Positions 45,148-53,591 of a stretch of DNA of 64,000 bases are shown piece after piece (position 1 is the first letter of the stretch; every line of letters begins with the position of its first letter). The DNA lies in contig NZ_RBJB01000002.1 of NCBI RefSeq assembly GCF_003634635.1, forward strand, positions 310,001 to 374,000. Reading direction: 5' to 3'. The notes beneath the pieces were generated by a model that was given only the letters and a program-made list of their open reading frames with translations, was not told the origin of the DNA and did no database searches. The position numbers were made by a program, and so were the translations under genes. Origin of the DNA: Marinobacter nauticus (GTDB taxonomy: Bacteria > Pseudomonadota > Gammaproteobacteria > Pseudomonadales > Oleiphilaceae).

Positions 45148-46131
45148 CTAGCGGGAGATCGAGTGGTAAAGTTCGATCGCATCTTCTTTGGAGCGCACAA
45201 TGTATCTGTGGGGTTCCGGGTCTCTCCATTCGGCGCAGCGCACCACCTGGCAATTGTTTCTGTCAGTGGTTTCAGTGACACATTGCCTTTTGGGAGCGCG
45301 GTTGCGGGGGTAGTCCCAGGATGCTTTAAAGGCAGGCATCAGTTCCACGCCCACCCAGACTTTCTCCGGCTTGAACTGGAACCCCCAATGGTAATCGCCC
45401 CAGCCATTGCAATGCTCGTTTCCCCGTTTGATGTTGTACTGGTAGCTGTATATTTGTTGAGTCGACGGATACCACCAGCCTCTCTCGTAGTCATACCCGG
45501 TCTTGAAGTATTGGGGGTAAGCGGTTTCTACGGTGACTGCTTTAAACTTATACCGGCCGGATTGATCGGCCGGCAAAGTGACAGACATTTTTGACACGCC
45601 GTTAACGGATACCAGATACCACCCATCGGGTGAGGTAATCGTGGCTGGTGTTTCCCGTCTTTCCCTCTCTCGTATCCGGGCTTTGGCTGCGGCCAGCTCA
45701 CGCTGGTTCGCAGCCTTCTGCGCGCGCTCCAGGAGCTCGCCCATGACCTCATACGATATCGCTTCTTCACAGTAATCAGGGTACACCGTCGAACGCGTTT
45801 TGCTCTTTTGGGCATTGAGTGAGCCACAGGCTGAGAGATGAAACATCGCGGCAAATTCAGCGCCGCGCTTCCAGGCCAGGTAGGCGTAGTGGGCAGATTT
45901 GGTGTAATCCCGGGGCAGGCCCTTGATGTGATCACTGGAATAGACGAGGGCCAGTACCATCAGGGAATCTTTCGTCTTGGCCTTGATCAGCGAATCAATT
46001 GAGTTTTGCCGGACTGCCTGGTCATACAGCGCCTGTTGTTTTGTATTGAGTATTTTCAGTGTGCCGGCATGCACTTGCATGACGGGTAGTACCAGAAGAC
46101 ACAGCCATACCAACCCGCCTTTTATCGTCAC
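45148..46131 (-). CDS. Exported protein of unknown function in transposon left arm
   Basis: This 327-residue protein has a signal peptide (LVWLCLLVLPVMQVHA). A helical region with a Sel1-like look (SAHYAYLAWKRGAEFAAMFHLSACG) is followed by a charged coiled stretch (AKARIRERERRE) and a Trp/Tyr-rich beta domain (ERGWWYPSTQQIYSYQYN) with paired cysteines. It is probably periplasmic. It is the only gene between the two copies of the transposon left end. No known function recognised. Confidence 0.6.
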   Translation of the reverse strand: MTIKGGLVWLCLLVLPVMQVHAGTLKILNTKQQALYDQAVRQNSIDSLIKAKTKDSLMVLALVYSSDHIKGLPRDYTKSAHYAYLAWKRGAEFAAMFHLSACGSLNAQKSKTRSTVYPDYCEEAISYEVMGELLERAQKAANQRELAAAKARIRERERRETPATITSPDGWYLVSVNGVSKMSVTLPADQSGRYKFKAVTVETAYPQYFKTGYDYERGWWYPSTQQIYSYQYNIKRGNEHCNGWGDYHWGFQFKPEKVWVGVELMPAFKASWDYPRNRAPKRQCVTETTDRNNCQVVRCAEWRDPEPHRYIVRSKEDAIELYHSISR

Positions 46132-46276
46132 CTTTGCCTCCTGATTGTTTCATGTGTTGCCTGCCTTCGAAAATTGCCCTGACGGAGAGTATAGGCTGAA
46201 GTTAGGTAATAGCGGCAGATTGATTGTGACCGCCTGAAAGACAGCCCTCCACCGGACGCCCTTGTCAGGGCGCCGC

Positions 46277-46501
46277 TGGACGACCAGGCAAAGAACTAAG
46301 CTTCTGCAACCGTTATTCAGTGACTTACCCTCTAAAATCCACACAAAGTGCAAAATTGACTAAAAGTAGATTCGAGAATTGGACGCTCCTTCCGGTTTCC
46401 ACTCAAAATGCTACATTCGGTGTCCGGCTCGGGGTAAGGAATAGTCTTACTGGAACGGAAAGACTGGGTGCAAGCAACAAGCCTTGTTAGCAGGGGGCGC
46501 A
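46277..46501 (+). repeat. Transposon left end, copy B (inner, degenerate)
   Basis: A second copy of the left end in the same orientation as copy A. Its three sites begin at 46284, 46339 and 46399, with the same 55- and 60-bp spacing, but each carries changes (CCAGGCAAAGAACTAAG, CCACACAAAGTGCAAAA, CCACTCAAAATGCTACA). It begins with the same TGGACGACCA as copy A. Confidence 0.75.
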
Positions 46502-46635
46502 ACAAACACGGAGGTACCAACCTTTCGTTTCTCCCGCTGGTTGCTCGCTCAAAAGGGAGGCTGAAGACTGGTTTCACGCCAAAGCTGAATGTCCGCTTTG
46601 CGACCATTTTGAGCTTTCAGAAAGAATTGAGTCGG

Positions 46636-46995
46636 CTACTCAGAAGTCGGTGGCGAGGCTTTCGACATACTTGCCTTGTCCTTAACCATCGGCTCGATAG
46701 TCACTGCACCGGCTAGGTCTTGCCCATTGTTGATTAATAGAGTGAACTCATCGTTAGGGTGGATGTCTTGCTCCAAGCACTGAGTTTTTCGAAGCCAACC
46801 CTCACTGCACAATCCACTGAAAAAAGCCGGTAGTCCGTTCTCTGAGACGTAGGGCTGCTCACGGACCGGGAGGCTCAAAGAAAGGCGTGGAAGTCTTTTG
46901 TCCACATAATCAGCGCTGTACTGGAAGCTAACAGAGTTGCCTTTCCTCTCAAGTGTCCCGGCGACGCGATCATACAATTTAACGATAGCTTTCAT
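46636..46995 (-). CDS. Stand-alone HipA N-terminal domain protein (HipS-like)
   Basis: This 119-residue protein matches the N-terminal subdomain of HipA kinases: YDRVAGTLERKGNSVSFQY, LSLSLPVREQPY, FFSGLCSEGWLR, and NDEFTLLINNGQDLAGAV. The kinase domain is entirely absent. In HipBST toxin-antitoxin systems this subdomain exists as the separate antitoxin HipS, but here no HipT kinase or HipB HTH gene is adjacent. It lies downstream of the TniQ gene on the same strand, within the transposon. It may be an anti-toxin that blocks a host HipT-like kinase, or a remnant of a truncated hipA. Confidence 0.65.
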   Translation of the reverse strand: MKAIVKLYDRVAGTLERKGNSVSFQYSADYVDKRLPRLSLSLPVREQPYVSENGLPAFFSGLCSEGWLRKTQCLEQDIHPNDEFTLLINNGQDLAGAVTIEPMVKDKASMSKASPPTSE

Positions 46996-47255
46996 GACAC
47001 TTCCATACAGTTATTGTAGATGTCGGCGCGTGCTGGTAGATGCCCCTGCGGCTTTTTAAACCTTGCTGAACATGGTTGAAAATCCTTGATCGCCAGCCCT
47101 AGAAGCCTGTCCTTTTCGGAGCAGTTTCTCCAATCGCATTTGCCCCTGAGCGTATTCATCTGCACCCTTGACGATCACACCACGCAAGGAGTCCACAGTT
47201 TGACGAGTCCGGCCCCAGACGGTTGATCAAACTCGCGTAGGCGACGGCGAGCATT
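46996..47255 (-). other. Gap between TniQ and HipA-domain genes
   Basis: About 260 bp. A minus-strand frame at 47056-47196 could encode 46 residues from a GTG (containing ADEYAQGQMRLEKLLRKGQ), loosely like the C-terminal helix of small antitoxins. Support is weak; it may be a remnant of the antitoxin partner. Confidence 0.25.
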
Positions 47256-48821
47256 TCAGCACGCTAGTACATTCGCCGCGTCACGGGTTTTCAGTACTTC
47301 TACCGTTACCCAGATCTCGTGATGATCCAGTTTTCGCGGCTCTGACTCCCACCAAGGGAAAAAATCAGAATGCCGCTCGCCAGGCTCGTTATTCTTGAAT
47401 ATGCGGTAGATATCCCTATTAGTGAGCGCTTCAGGGTCAGCGCTACATGTCGGGCCATCGAACATTGTACTTGATCTACTGTTCGCGCAGTGTTGAACCC
47501 GTTCCCATGAATCCAGGTTGAGGCGCACATCGTGCAATGGTGAGCCAGGCCAGTATCGAATGGCTATTTGGCCATTTTCTTCACGCACCTCCATGATCTG
47601 TGACGGATGGAGCCTTCGCTGGAAGCGATTTTGAGAACCATGATAGCCAGTCATACTGTAGCAAACCGACGGATCGGCTGCTCTTTTACAGAGCCAAAGC
47701 GCGTAGTTTAAGAACTCCGAAAAAGCGTAATCTGACGCCCTTATGAACATCCAGCGCTCAAAGCTGGGGGAGGGCCGTAGGTCGCCGGCTGGGCTTTGAA
47801 CATAGACTCCGAATGGAATTTTTGGATGACTGAAGTAATGACCAAGCCCGAGGAGTGCAGGGAGCTGTTGGTTCGGTTTTTGTCTCGTAAACTTCCGATT
47901 GATTAAACGACACCAGAGGGTGAACGCGATGCAAATCGGGCATGGGGCATCGGGCTTCCGAAAATCTTCCGGCCTGAAACACTCCAGGTCAAGCCAGCGA
48001 AGTTGGTGGCCTTGGAGTAACACAGTCTGCTGCGATTTTAGGAAACGCCTCAATGAAATCGTCAGGAGTGAGGTGAACTCGTTTTTTGTTTTTTCTCTCT
48101 TGGCAAGATGGGTATGTGATTCGAGAGGGACAGGACGCGGTCTGGACGAATTTCCCTGGTCAGACCAGCGATACAACTTGGATGTGCGGCATTTGAGTGC
48201 GTGAGGGTGGGTGATTGCCTCTAGGTCTTTCAGTCGCTTTCTCTCCTTCCCGCCCACACGTTCGGCTTCAAAAGCAAGATAAAATGGGCTGTATGCATCG
48301 GGAGGAGAGAAAACAGAGTGCTCAAAGGCGCGACCTGGATTCAGCTTGTCGTGAATATCCCGCACCGTTAGTTGGCGATAGCGCCGCTTTTCTTTCTCGC
48401 ATCGTTCGACCCACCGTGCAAGCCAACTGAGTTTTCGATAGTCGCGGCTCTTGAGTTGTGTTTTCCCCCGGCGCTCTTTCGAAAGTGCGCCACAGGTGCT
48501 GCATTTGGCTCCCCCGGATTTCAACGAACGATCCCACGCTAACCGACATTCCGGACAGTCCAACGCAAAGGGACAATGATGTATGGGGCAACGCGCCAAA
48601 GCCGGGGCTTGATAGAGTTCGATGTGGAATGCCCGAATAGCGCATTTCGGACATTGACGAACTGGCTCAGTCCAACGTCCCAAAAAGGGTCGAAGGTTGA
48701 CCCGCACGACCCCCGGGTTCGCGGATAGTAGACGTCGGGCGTGGGCATAGCCACTTTCTAGTGGGTGCTTCCAAAGGAGCCCATCGTTCAGTTTGCGGGC
48801 ACCCTCATTCCCGTCAGTCAT
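47256..48821 (-). CDS. tniQ: TniQ/TnsD-family target-selection protein
   Basis: This 521-residue protein has a TniQ-like zinc-binding N-terminus: C57-x2-C60, C78-x3-H/C83 (CPIHHC), C89-x2-C92 and C107-x2-C110. The rest is basic with Trp/Arg-rich helices, typical of TnsD-like DNA-binding proteins that choose the target site. It starts within the TnsC stop (8-bp overlap ATGACTGA), so translation is coupled. It is the last gene of the transposase operon. The sequence is distant from Tn7 TnsD, so its target may differ from the glmS site. Confidence 0.75.
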   Translation of the reverse strand: MTDGNEGARKLNDGLLWKHPLESGYAHARRLLSANPGVVRVNLRPFLGRWTEPVRQCPKCAIRAFHIELYQAPALARCPIHHCPFALDCPECRLAWDRSLKSGGAKCSTCGALSKERRGKTQLKSRDYRKLSWLARWVERCEKEKRRYRQLTVRDIHDKLNPGRAFEHSVFSPPDAYSPFYLAFEAERVGGKERKRLKDLEAITHPHALKCRTSKLYRWSDQGNSSRPRPVPLESHTHLAKREKTKNEFTSLLTISLRRFLKSQQTVLLQGHQLRWLDLECFRPEDFRKPDAPCPICIAFTLWCRLINRKFTRQKPNQQLPALLGLGHYFSHPKIPFGVYVQSPAGDLRPSPSFERWMFIRASDYAFSEFLNYALWLCKRAADPSVCYSMTGYHGSQNRFQRRLHPSQIMEVREENGQIAIRYWPGSPLHDVRLNLDSWERVQHCANSRSSTMFDGPTCSADPEALTNRDIYRIFKNNEPGERHSDFFPWWESEPRKLDHHEIWVTVEVLKTRDAANVLAC

Positions 48822-49764
48822 TGTGTCCGACCAGTGTCACGAGGCTTGATACAATACCGGCGCCTTCCAGGCTTTTAATAACGCATGCTTCTAAGGTCAG
48901 TAGGTCGTCTTTGTCATCGCAGTGTGGCAGATAGTCCATCAGCAATAGGTGCGTTGTCCTAACAAATTGGGCCATTCCCCAGGATTCTTGGCCCAACGGA
49001 ATACCGTATCGCTCCCGATAGTTCTGCCAGAAAATCGGGGCAATGTCAGTCAGCCGCCAACTCTGTTCGTACAGCGTCGGGCAAAAATACTCAGTGGCGC
49101 AGATTCTCGGTGTCTCTGACACGGCATAGTCGTCGTAACCGGCTAAGCAGTCTTTCAGTTCGGATTCGGATCGAATGCCGTAGAAACGAACGACGTTGTT
49201 AAAAAAACGCTCTCTCAAATAGCGTTTTTCCGGGCGCAACAAGGCGTTGGCTAACGAATGGAATTGGTCTGAGTTTGCAATAAACAAAATGCTGCAGTTA
49301 ATGTGCAGGTTGACCAGATCGTTATAGATTTCGGCGAAGGCATTGAGCTGGTCGATCGTTAATAACTGAGCCTCATCCACGGCGAGCGCGACTTGCCGTG
49401 TATCGTTCCCCATGGCGGCATCCGCAAGTCGTATGACGATGTGGTCGAGCAAGGTGTCGGCACTTTGTCGCTTTACGTCAAAACCGAGCGCGCGTGCGGT
49501 CTTGGCAAACACCGCACGAATGGTTCCCACGTCCCGGAGCCCGTAATGTGTGTAGAAGACTCGGATGGACTGGCCGCTTCGATTCGTCAGTGCGTGCTCA
49601 AGCGCCCTCATTGCATTGGATTTCCCCAGTCGAGCCTCACCGATGATGAGCATCCCGGTGTGGCCACAGCTGACCAAAGCATCGATCTGATGTTTTATCG
49701 ACTCGAACATGGGCGTCGGTATCCAGAAACCACTGGCGTCCTCGAGCAGTGAAGCAGCTGACAT
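48814..49764 (-). CDS. tnsC: TnsC/TniB-type AAA+ transposition regulator
   Basis: This 316-residue ATPase has Walker A GEARLGKS (residues 42-49), Walker B VALAVDEAQLL and a downstream sensor LFIANSDQ. It links target selection by TniQ to the TnsA/TnsB transposase. The ATG giving MSAASLL is favoured because GAGGTGAGG lies ahead of it; an in-frame GTG is four codons upstream. Gene overlaps and spacing place it in one operon with TnsB. Confidence 0.82.
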   Translation of the reverse strand: MSAASLLEDASGFWIPTPMFESIKHQIDALVSCGHTGMLIIGEARLGKSNAMRALEHALTNRSGQSIRVFYTHYGLRDVGTIRAVFAKTARALGFDVKRQSADTLLDHIVIRLADAAMGNDTRQVALAVDEAQLLTIDQLNAFAEIYNDLVNLHINCSILFIANSDQFHSLANALLRPEKRYLRERFFNNVVRFYGIRSESELKDCLAGYDDYAVSETPRICATEYFCPTLYEQSWRLTDIAPIFWQNYRERYGIPLGQESWGMAQFVRTTHLLLMDYLPHCDDKDDLLTLEACVIKSLEGAGIVSSLVTLVGHND

Positions 49765-49772
49765 AGGATACC

Positions 49773-51647
49773 TCACCTCCGCTTTTTAACCATGGCTGGT
49801 GACCAGTCCGGCAGCTCCGACAACGCCTGGGCAAGAGCGGGATTATTTGTCGTTTTTGTATACCTCTTTCCGGGTTTCTCTGATGGGGTGACAGCCGGTT
49901 GAGAGATAGAATCTGTGAAGCGCATCAGGCTAAGCGCTTCACGAGGCAGATGGCAATGAGCCAGCATATAATCGACAAACCCACCCATGGGATCCGATCG
50001 GGACAGTACATGATCACGGACTAGTCGGTTTGCCCGCTTTCGCATCGATACGGAATGGGGATATCTCATCCACGTCCCCGACACATAGACTTCGCCCAAT
50101 CCCTCACCGCTGAGCGTCGAGACCTTTAACTGACGTATGTCCCGAATGTCGAACACGATCGTCACTTTTTGGTTTATCAACTGGGCGGCGTTGATCGCTG
50201 CGCCAGTGTACTGGCAGCCCTCGAAGTTGATGCGCGGTTCGTCCGCTGTAAACCCTTTCCGAACCATAGCCTGCTGACTGCGCTCGTAGGGTCCGAGTCC
50301 GGGGACCGGGTTGCTGGCACGCAGAGGCAACAGATGATTAGCCATCTGGTATCGCATCTGGTCGATCGGTGAGATACCGCCCATGTTGGCCAGGGGACGG
50401 TGGTTATGTTCGATCAATAGCACAGTTACCGCTTCCTCGAGAGCGCGCAGTGACACAAACGGAGGTTCCTTTTTCAGCCGCCCTGGCTCTCGTCTGACGT
50501 CGGTTGGGTGACTGCCTGTGGTCGAGGGTAAACGATGGATGTCCACGTTCAGCTTCTTGAACGCCTGCTCGATGCAGGCTCGCGCCTTGGGATTCTTGGG
50601 CAGCCCGAGATTGGTAGTTGCCGCGAGGTGATCGCAAACCATCCGGCGAACCTGGTGGGACAGGTGAGCCAAGGCATTGTCGAAGCGAATTACGCCAAAC
50701 GCCGGCCGGCAAAATGCTTCATCCAAAGCGGAGGGGAAGCCGATTGCAGACGGATAGGCCAGACCCGGTGTGGTGAGTTTCGGCGGCTCCCAGGGTTGAA
50801 TCAATTGCTCCAGTAAACCAAGGACATCGGCCGCGTTGGGATGAGCTGAGAGGGCGAATGTCGCTCCGAGGTAGCAGCCCGTGGCAACATCGCGGGCCAA
50901 CAGTAGTGAAATCCGACCCAGACGCACGGGCTTCATTTGCCCGTGCAGAACCACGGCCGCAGCGCCATGGCAATCGAGATGAGCCTCGTCAATGTGGATT
51001 TCTTGGAAAGCACCGACCGGTGGAATTTTGGATCCGATGACTCGCGATGACCCCCATGACATCTGCAGCTCAAGCACAGACGCGATCAGAAAGCGACGAC
51101 ACGATTCGGCCCCTAGCGAGGGATGGTTGAAGGGGTAGGTATCCTGCTCCCAGCCGGCGGTTCGAAGATAGTTTATGAAGCTGGCGTGAAAGGCTTTCGC
51201 AGTGAGGTTCTGGCCGCGACGATGGTGATTAACAGACCGCTTTATTTGTTTCATCAAGTAGGAATACAAGCCCGGTACCGAGTGCAGTACAGACTGAAAC
51301 GAGCATCTTGCACCGCGGGGTTCGGTCAGTGTGCCCAGTTGAGTTTTGCGTTTCGACTGTCTCACGTGTTGGTGGGGGATCAGACCCGCCGACAGGGCCG
51401 GCGGCGAGTCCTCGTCGCCGGCCAGACAGCGTTTCATCAATTGCGAAACCCAACTCAAGGACACCTGCGTACTCTGAGCCACATCCTGTAGTTTTTGGCC
51501 GTCCAGAACCGCAGTGACGATACGAAGATTTCGGAAATACAGAGTACGGTCTGTTTGCGTTAGGGCGTGAGGATCGACAAACGGCCAACGCTGGATGTTT
51601 CCCAACTCGGGTTCCTGTAACAAGCGGGCGCGCCAGGTCAGCTCCAT
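49773..51647 (-). CDS. tnsB: TnsB/TniA-type DDE transposase
   Basis: This 624-residue transposase has an N-terminal HTH region, the integrase catalytic core with HIDEAHLDC (D220), RFDNALAHL (D323) and CIEQAFKKL (E360), and a Mu-type C-terminal domain. It cuts and joins the 3' ends and binds the 17-bp end repeats. It overlaps the TnsA gene by 10 bp and the next gene follows closely. All three catalytic acids are present, so it should be active. Confidence 0.85.
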   Translation of the reverse strand: MELTWRARLLQEPELGNIQRWPFVDPHALTQTDRTLYFRNLRIVTAVLDGQKLQDVAQSTQVSLSWVSQLMKRCLAGDEDSPPALSAGLIPHQHVRQSKRKTQLGTLTEPRGARCSFQSVLHSVPGLYSYLMKQIKRSVNHHRRGQNLTAKAFHASFINYLRTAGWEQDTYPFNHPSLGAESCRRFLIASVLELQMSWGSSRVIGSKIPPVGAFQEIHIDEAHLDCHGAAAVVLHGQMKPVRLGRISLLLARDVATGCYLGATFALSAHPNAADVLGLLEQLIQPWEPPKLTTPGLAYPSAIGFPSALDEAFCRPAFGVIRFDNALAHLSHQVRRMVCDHLAATTNLGLPKNPKARACIEQAFKKLNVDIHRLPSTTGSHPTDVRREPGRLKKEPPFVSLRALEEAVTVLLIEHNHRPLANMGGISPIDQMRYQMANHLLPLRASNPVPGLGPYERSQQAMVRKGFTADEPRINFEGCQYTGAAINAAQLINQKVTIVFDIRDIRQLKVSTLSGEGLGEVYVSGTWMRYPHSVSMRKRANRLVRDHVLSRSDPMGGFVDYMLAHCHLPREALSLMRFTDSISQPAVTPSEKPGKRYTKTTNNPALAQALSELPDWSPAMVKKRR

Positions 51648-52339
51648 GCGGTAACCTCCGTGTCGTAGTCGAGCGACTTCTCCGACAGGTCGCAATGCAG
51701 GTCGTGGCGGTGCAGTAGACGGAACAACGCCAATTGCCGCCGATAGTGCTCCGCATCCAGGGTATCGCCGAGCAGGGTTCCAACGCTTAGGGATGATACT
51801 TGTTTTGCGTCGTCAAACAGGCGTTGCTCTTCGACGGCCGTATCCTGGCCCTGATATTGTGCCTGAGCAAGGACTTGAACAATGTGAAGCCAATGCAGGG
51901 CCAATCGCTCTTGTGTCAACACGGATTCATTACTGACCACCCGGAACTGCATGTCGTATCGCTCAAAAAACGCTCGCAGCGCCACCTCCTTTTTGGACTC
52001 GAACTCGCCCCGAGGCTTCAGTTCCAAGACCTCCATACGCGCATCCCTGACGACGTAGACATCGGGTATATAGGGCTCCCGGCCCACCAGCATGCGGAAA
52101 GGTTGGGGCACGAAACTCGTGACCTGGGGGGTCGCTTCTAACAAGAGTGCGTGGAGGAACTCCGTGTAGCAGTGGAAGCAGGCGCGATCGGGGTATTTGA
52201 CGCATCGCTGTTCGTAATAATCTGCCCGCCGGGTCAGTTTGAGGCTCGTCGGCTGCTGGGTCGGGATCAAGGAGTTCTCCTGAAGGCGAACAGAGAGCTG
52301 GCCCAGCGAGGACGTGAGACGCGGATGGGACGGAGCCAT
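51638..52339 (-). CDS. tnsA: TnsA-type transposon endonuclease
   Basis: This 233-residue protein fits TnsA/TniC: an N-terminal restriction-like nuclease fold with E60, D93 (YIPDVYVV) and the E106-L-K108 pair (LELKPRGEFESKK). TnsA nicks the 5' ends of the element so that transposition is cut-and-paste rather than replicative. It is the first gene of the operon. A run of nine G sits directly before its ATG where the ribosome site should be. Confidence 0.75.
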   Translation of the reverse strand: MAPSHPRLTSSLGQLSVRLQENSLIPTQQPTSLKLTRRADYYEQRCVKYPDRACFHCYTEFLHALLLEATPQVTSFVPQPFRMLVGREPYIPDVYVVRDARMEVLELKPRGEFESKKEVALRAFFERYDMQFRVVSNESVLTQERLALHWLHIVQVLAQAQYQGQDTAVEEQRLFDDAKQVSSLSVGTLLGDTLDAEHYRRQLALFRLLHRHDLHCDLSEKSLDYDTEVTAWS

Positions 52340-52345
52340 GGTATA

Positions 52346-52354
52346 CCCCCCCCC
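52346..52354 (-). repeat. Poly-G tract in the tnsA ribosome-binding region
   Basis: Nine consecutive G on the minus strand lie six bases before the tnsA ATG, separated by TATACC. The tract takes the place of the Shine-Dalgarno sequence. Homopolymer runs of this length often slip in replication, so the strength of tnsA translation could vary. Confidence 0.5.
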
Positions 52355-52551
52355 GACGGCTATGGACTTTTAAGTATAGACGGTGATCAACAATTGACCA
52401 GTATAGAGCTGCTTGACGTTTACCTGTAGTTCGTCAACCGGCCTCCGTTTCTTGCGGTTTTCCCGCCGGTTGCCATACTTATGAGACCGGAAGAGGGCGC
52501 TTGGCCAGGCCTGTAATTCCACCCCAAAATTGACAGAACCCCGGAGGGGAA

Positions 52552-53292
52552 ATGTCAAAATCCATCACCAGCGCGCGGTCATTTCCGCGCCCACGCCCAA
52601 ACAAGCGCTCGCTCGGGTTTCAGGAGCGTCCGCTGGTGTCGTTCCCGATCACCGAGGTGACCATCGATTGGGACCGGCTCATCGACAAGCGGCCGTTGCT
52701 GCTGGAGACCCTCGACACCATGCCCAAGTACCTGCTCAAGCCCGAGGTGCTGACGCTGCTGGAGGCCGAGACCCACCCCATGCACCGGCTGATCCTGGAT
52801 CTGATGTGGTGCACCGGCGCGCGGGTCTCCGAGGTGCTGGCGATCACGCCGGCGAGTTTCATGGATGACGGCTACGACTTCGGGGTGGTCCTCAAGACGC
52901 TCAAGCAAGGGGCAGGGCGGCCGAGCAAACGCAGCCTGCAACGCTCGCCCAAGCGGTTTATCCCGATTCTGGATAGAGACTTTCAGACCCGGATCCAGAG
53001 CTACCTGTGGATGGGCAAGTTTCGGAAGGACGAGCGGATCTTTCCGATTACACGCCAGGCGGTCAGCGCCAACATCGACCGGCTGATTGAGCAGGTGGGG
53101 GGAGAGCCGCCGTTCAAGATTGGGTGTCACACCTTTCGGCACAGTTTCGCGGTGCATCTGCTTCTGCATGGCCGTCCGCTGAAGTTTGTAAGCCAATTAC
53201 TCGGGCATCGAAGCGTCGAATCTACAGAGGTGTACACGAATGTGCTGACGTTCGATGGAGCCCATTTTTTGGAAGGCGTGGAGTTTCATTAG
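52552..53292 (+). CDS. Tyrosine recombinase/integrase
   Basis: This 246-residue recombinase has all main catalytic residues: R91 (TGARVSEVL), H193-x2-R196 (HTFRHSFA), H219 (LLGHRS) and the nucleophile Y228 (TEVYTNV). It lacks an extended arm-binding N-terminal domain. GGAGGGG precedes the ATG. It faces away from tnsA across 212 bp. Its GC content is visibly higher than that of the genes that follow, so it was probably acquired separately. Possible roles are cargo exchange or dimer resolution. Confidence 0.82.
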   Translation: MSKSITSARSFPRPRPNKRSLGFQERPLVSFPITEVTIDWDRLIDKRPLLLETLDTMPKYLLKPEVLTLLEAETHPMHRLILDLMWCTGARVSEVLAITPASFMDDGYDFGVVLKTLKQGAGRPSKRSLQRSPKRFIPILDRDFQTRIQSYLWMGKFRKDERIFPITRQAVSANIDRLIEQVGGEPPFKIGCHTFRHSFAVHLLLHGRPLKFVSQLLGHRSVESTEVYTNVLTFDGAHFLEGVEFH

Positions 53293-53591
53293 CGGGCGCC
53301 TACCATTCAAGCCGAGGTTAAAAATTAGACCAAGTATCGCTCTTTCGCTGATAAACCAAATTGCTACTCTCCACGTTAGATGGACGCCGCTCTGTTAAGT
53401 AACTCCCAGCAAATGTATTTAACGAGGTCCTCAGAAACAGGGGTTACTTAAACCGAGTAGTTAGCATATATTTATCTGAGTCGATTGTGGTCAACCGACC
53501 TCTCTGTCAGCGGAACTCACTAATCTGTGAGTCTCAAAGAAAAACATTAAAATAACGGTTCAATCCGTAAGAAGCTGTTCTTAAGGAATTT
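53293..53591 (+). promoter_or_regulatory. Promoter region of the anti-phage operon with inverted repeats
   Basis: A 299-bp AT-rich gap. TTAAGTAAC (53395-53403) is repeated inverted as GTTACTTAA (53443-53451), and ACTCAC (53515) pairs with GTGAGT (53527) in a small hairpin about 60 bp before the start codon. These are candidate regulatory sites for the large STAND gene. No gene was seen. Confidence 0.4.

Noticed and set aside
46636..46995. Complete HipBA toxin-antitoxin locus
   Set aside because: No kinase domain and no HTH antitoxin gene nearby; only the N-terminal subdomain is present.
51229..51783. 184-codon minus-strand frame between tnsA and tnsB
   Set aside because: It overlaps both transposase genes in another frame and has an odd Arg/Pro/Thr-rich composition.
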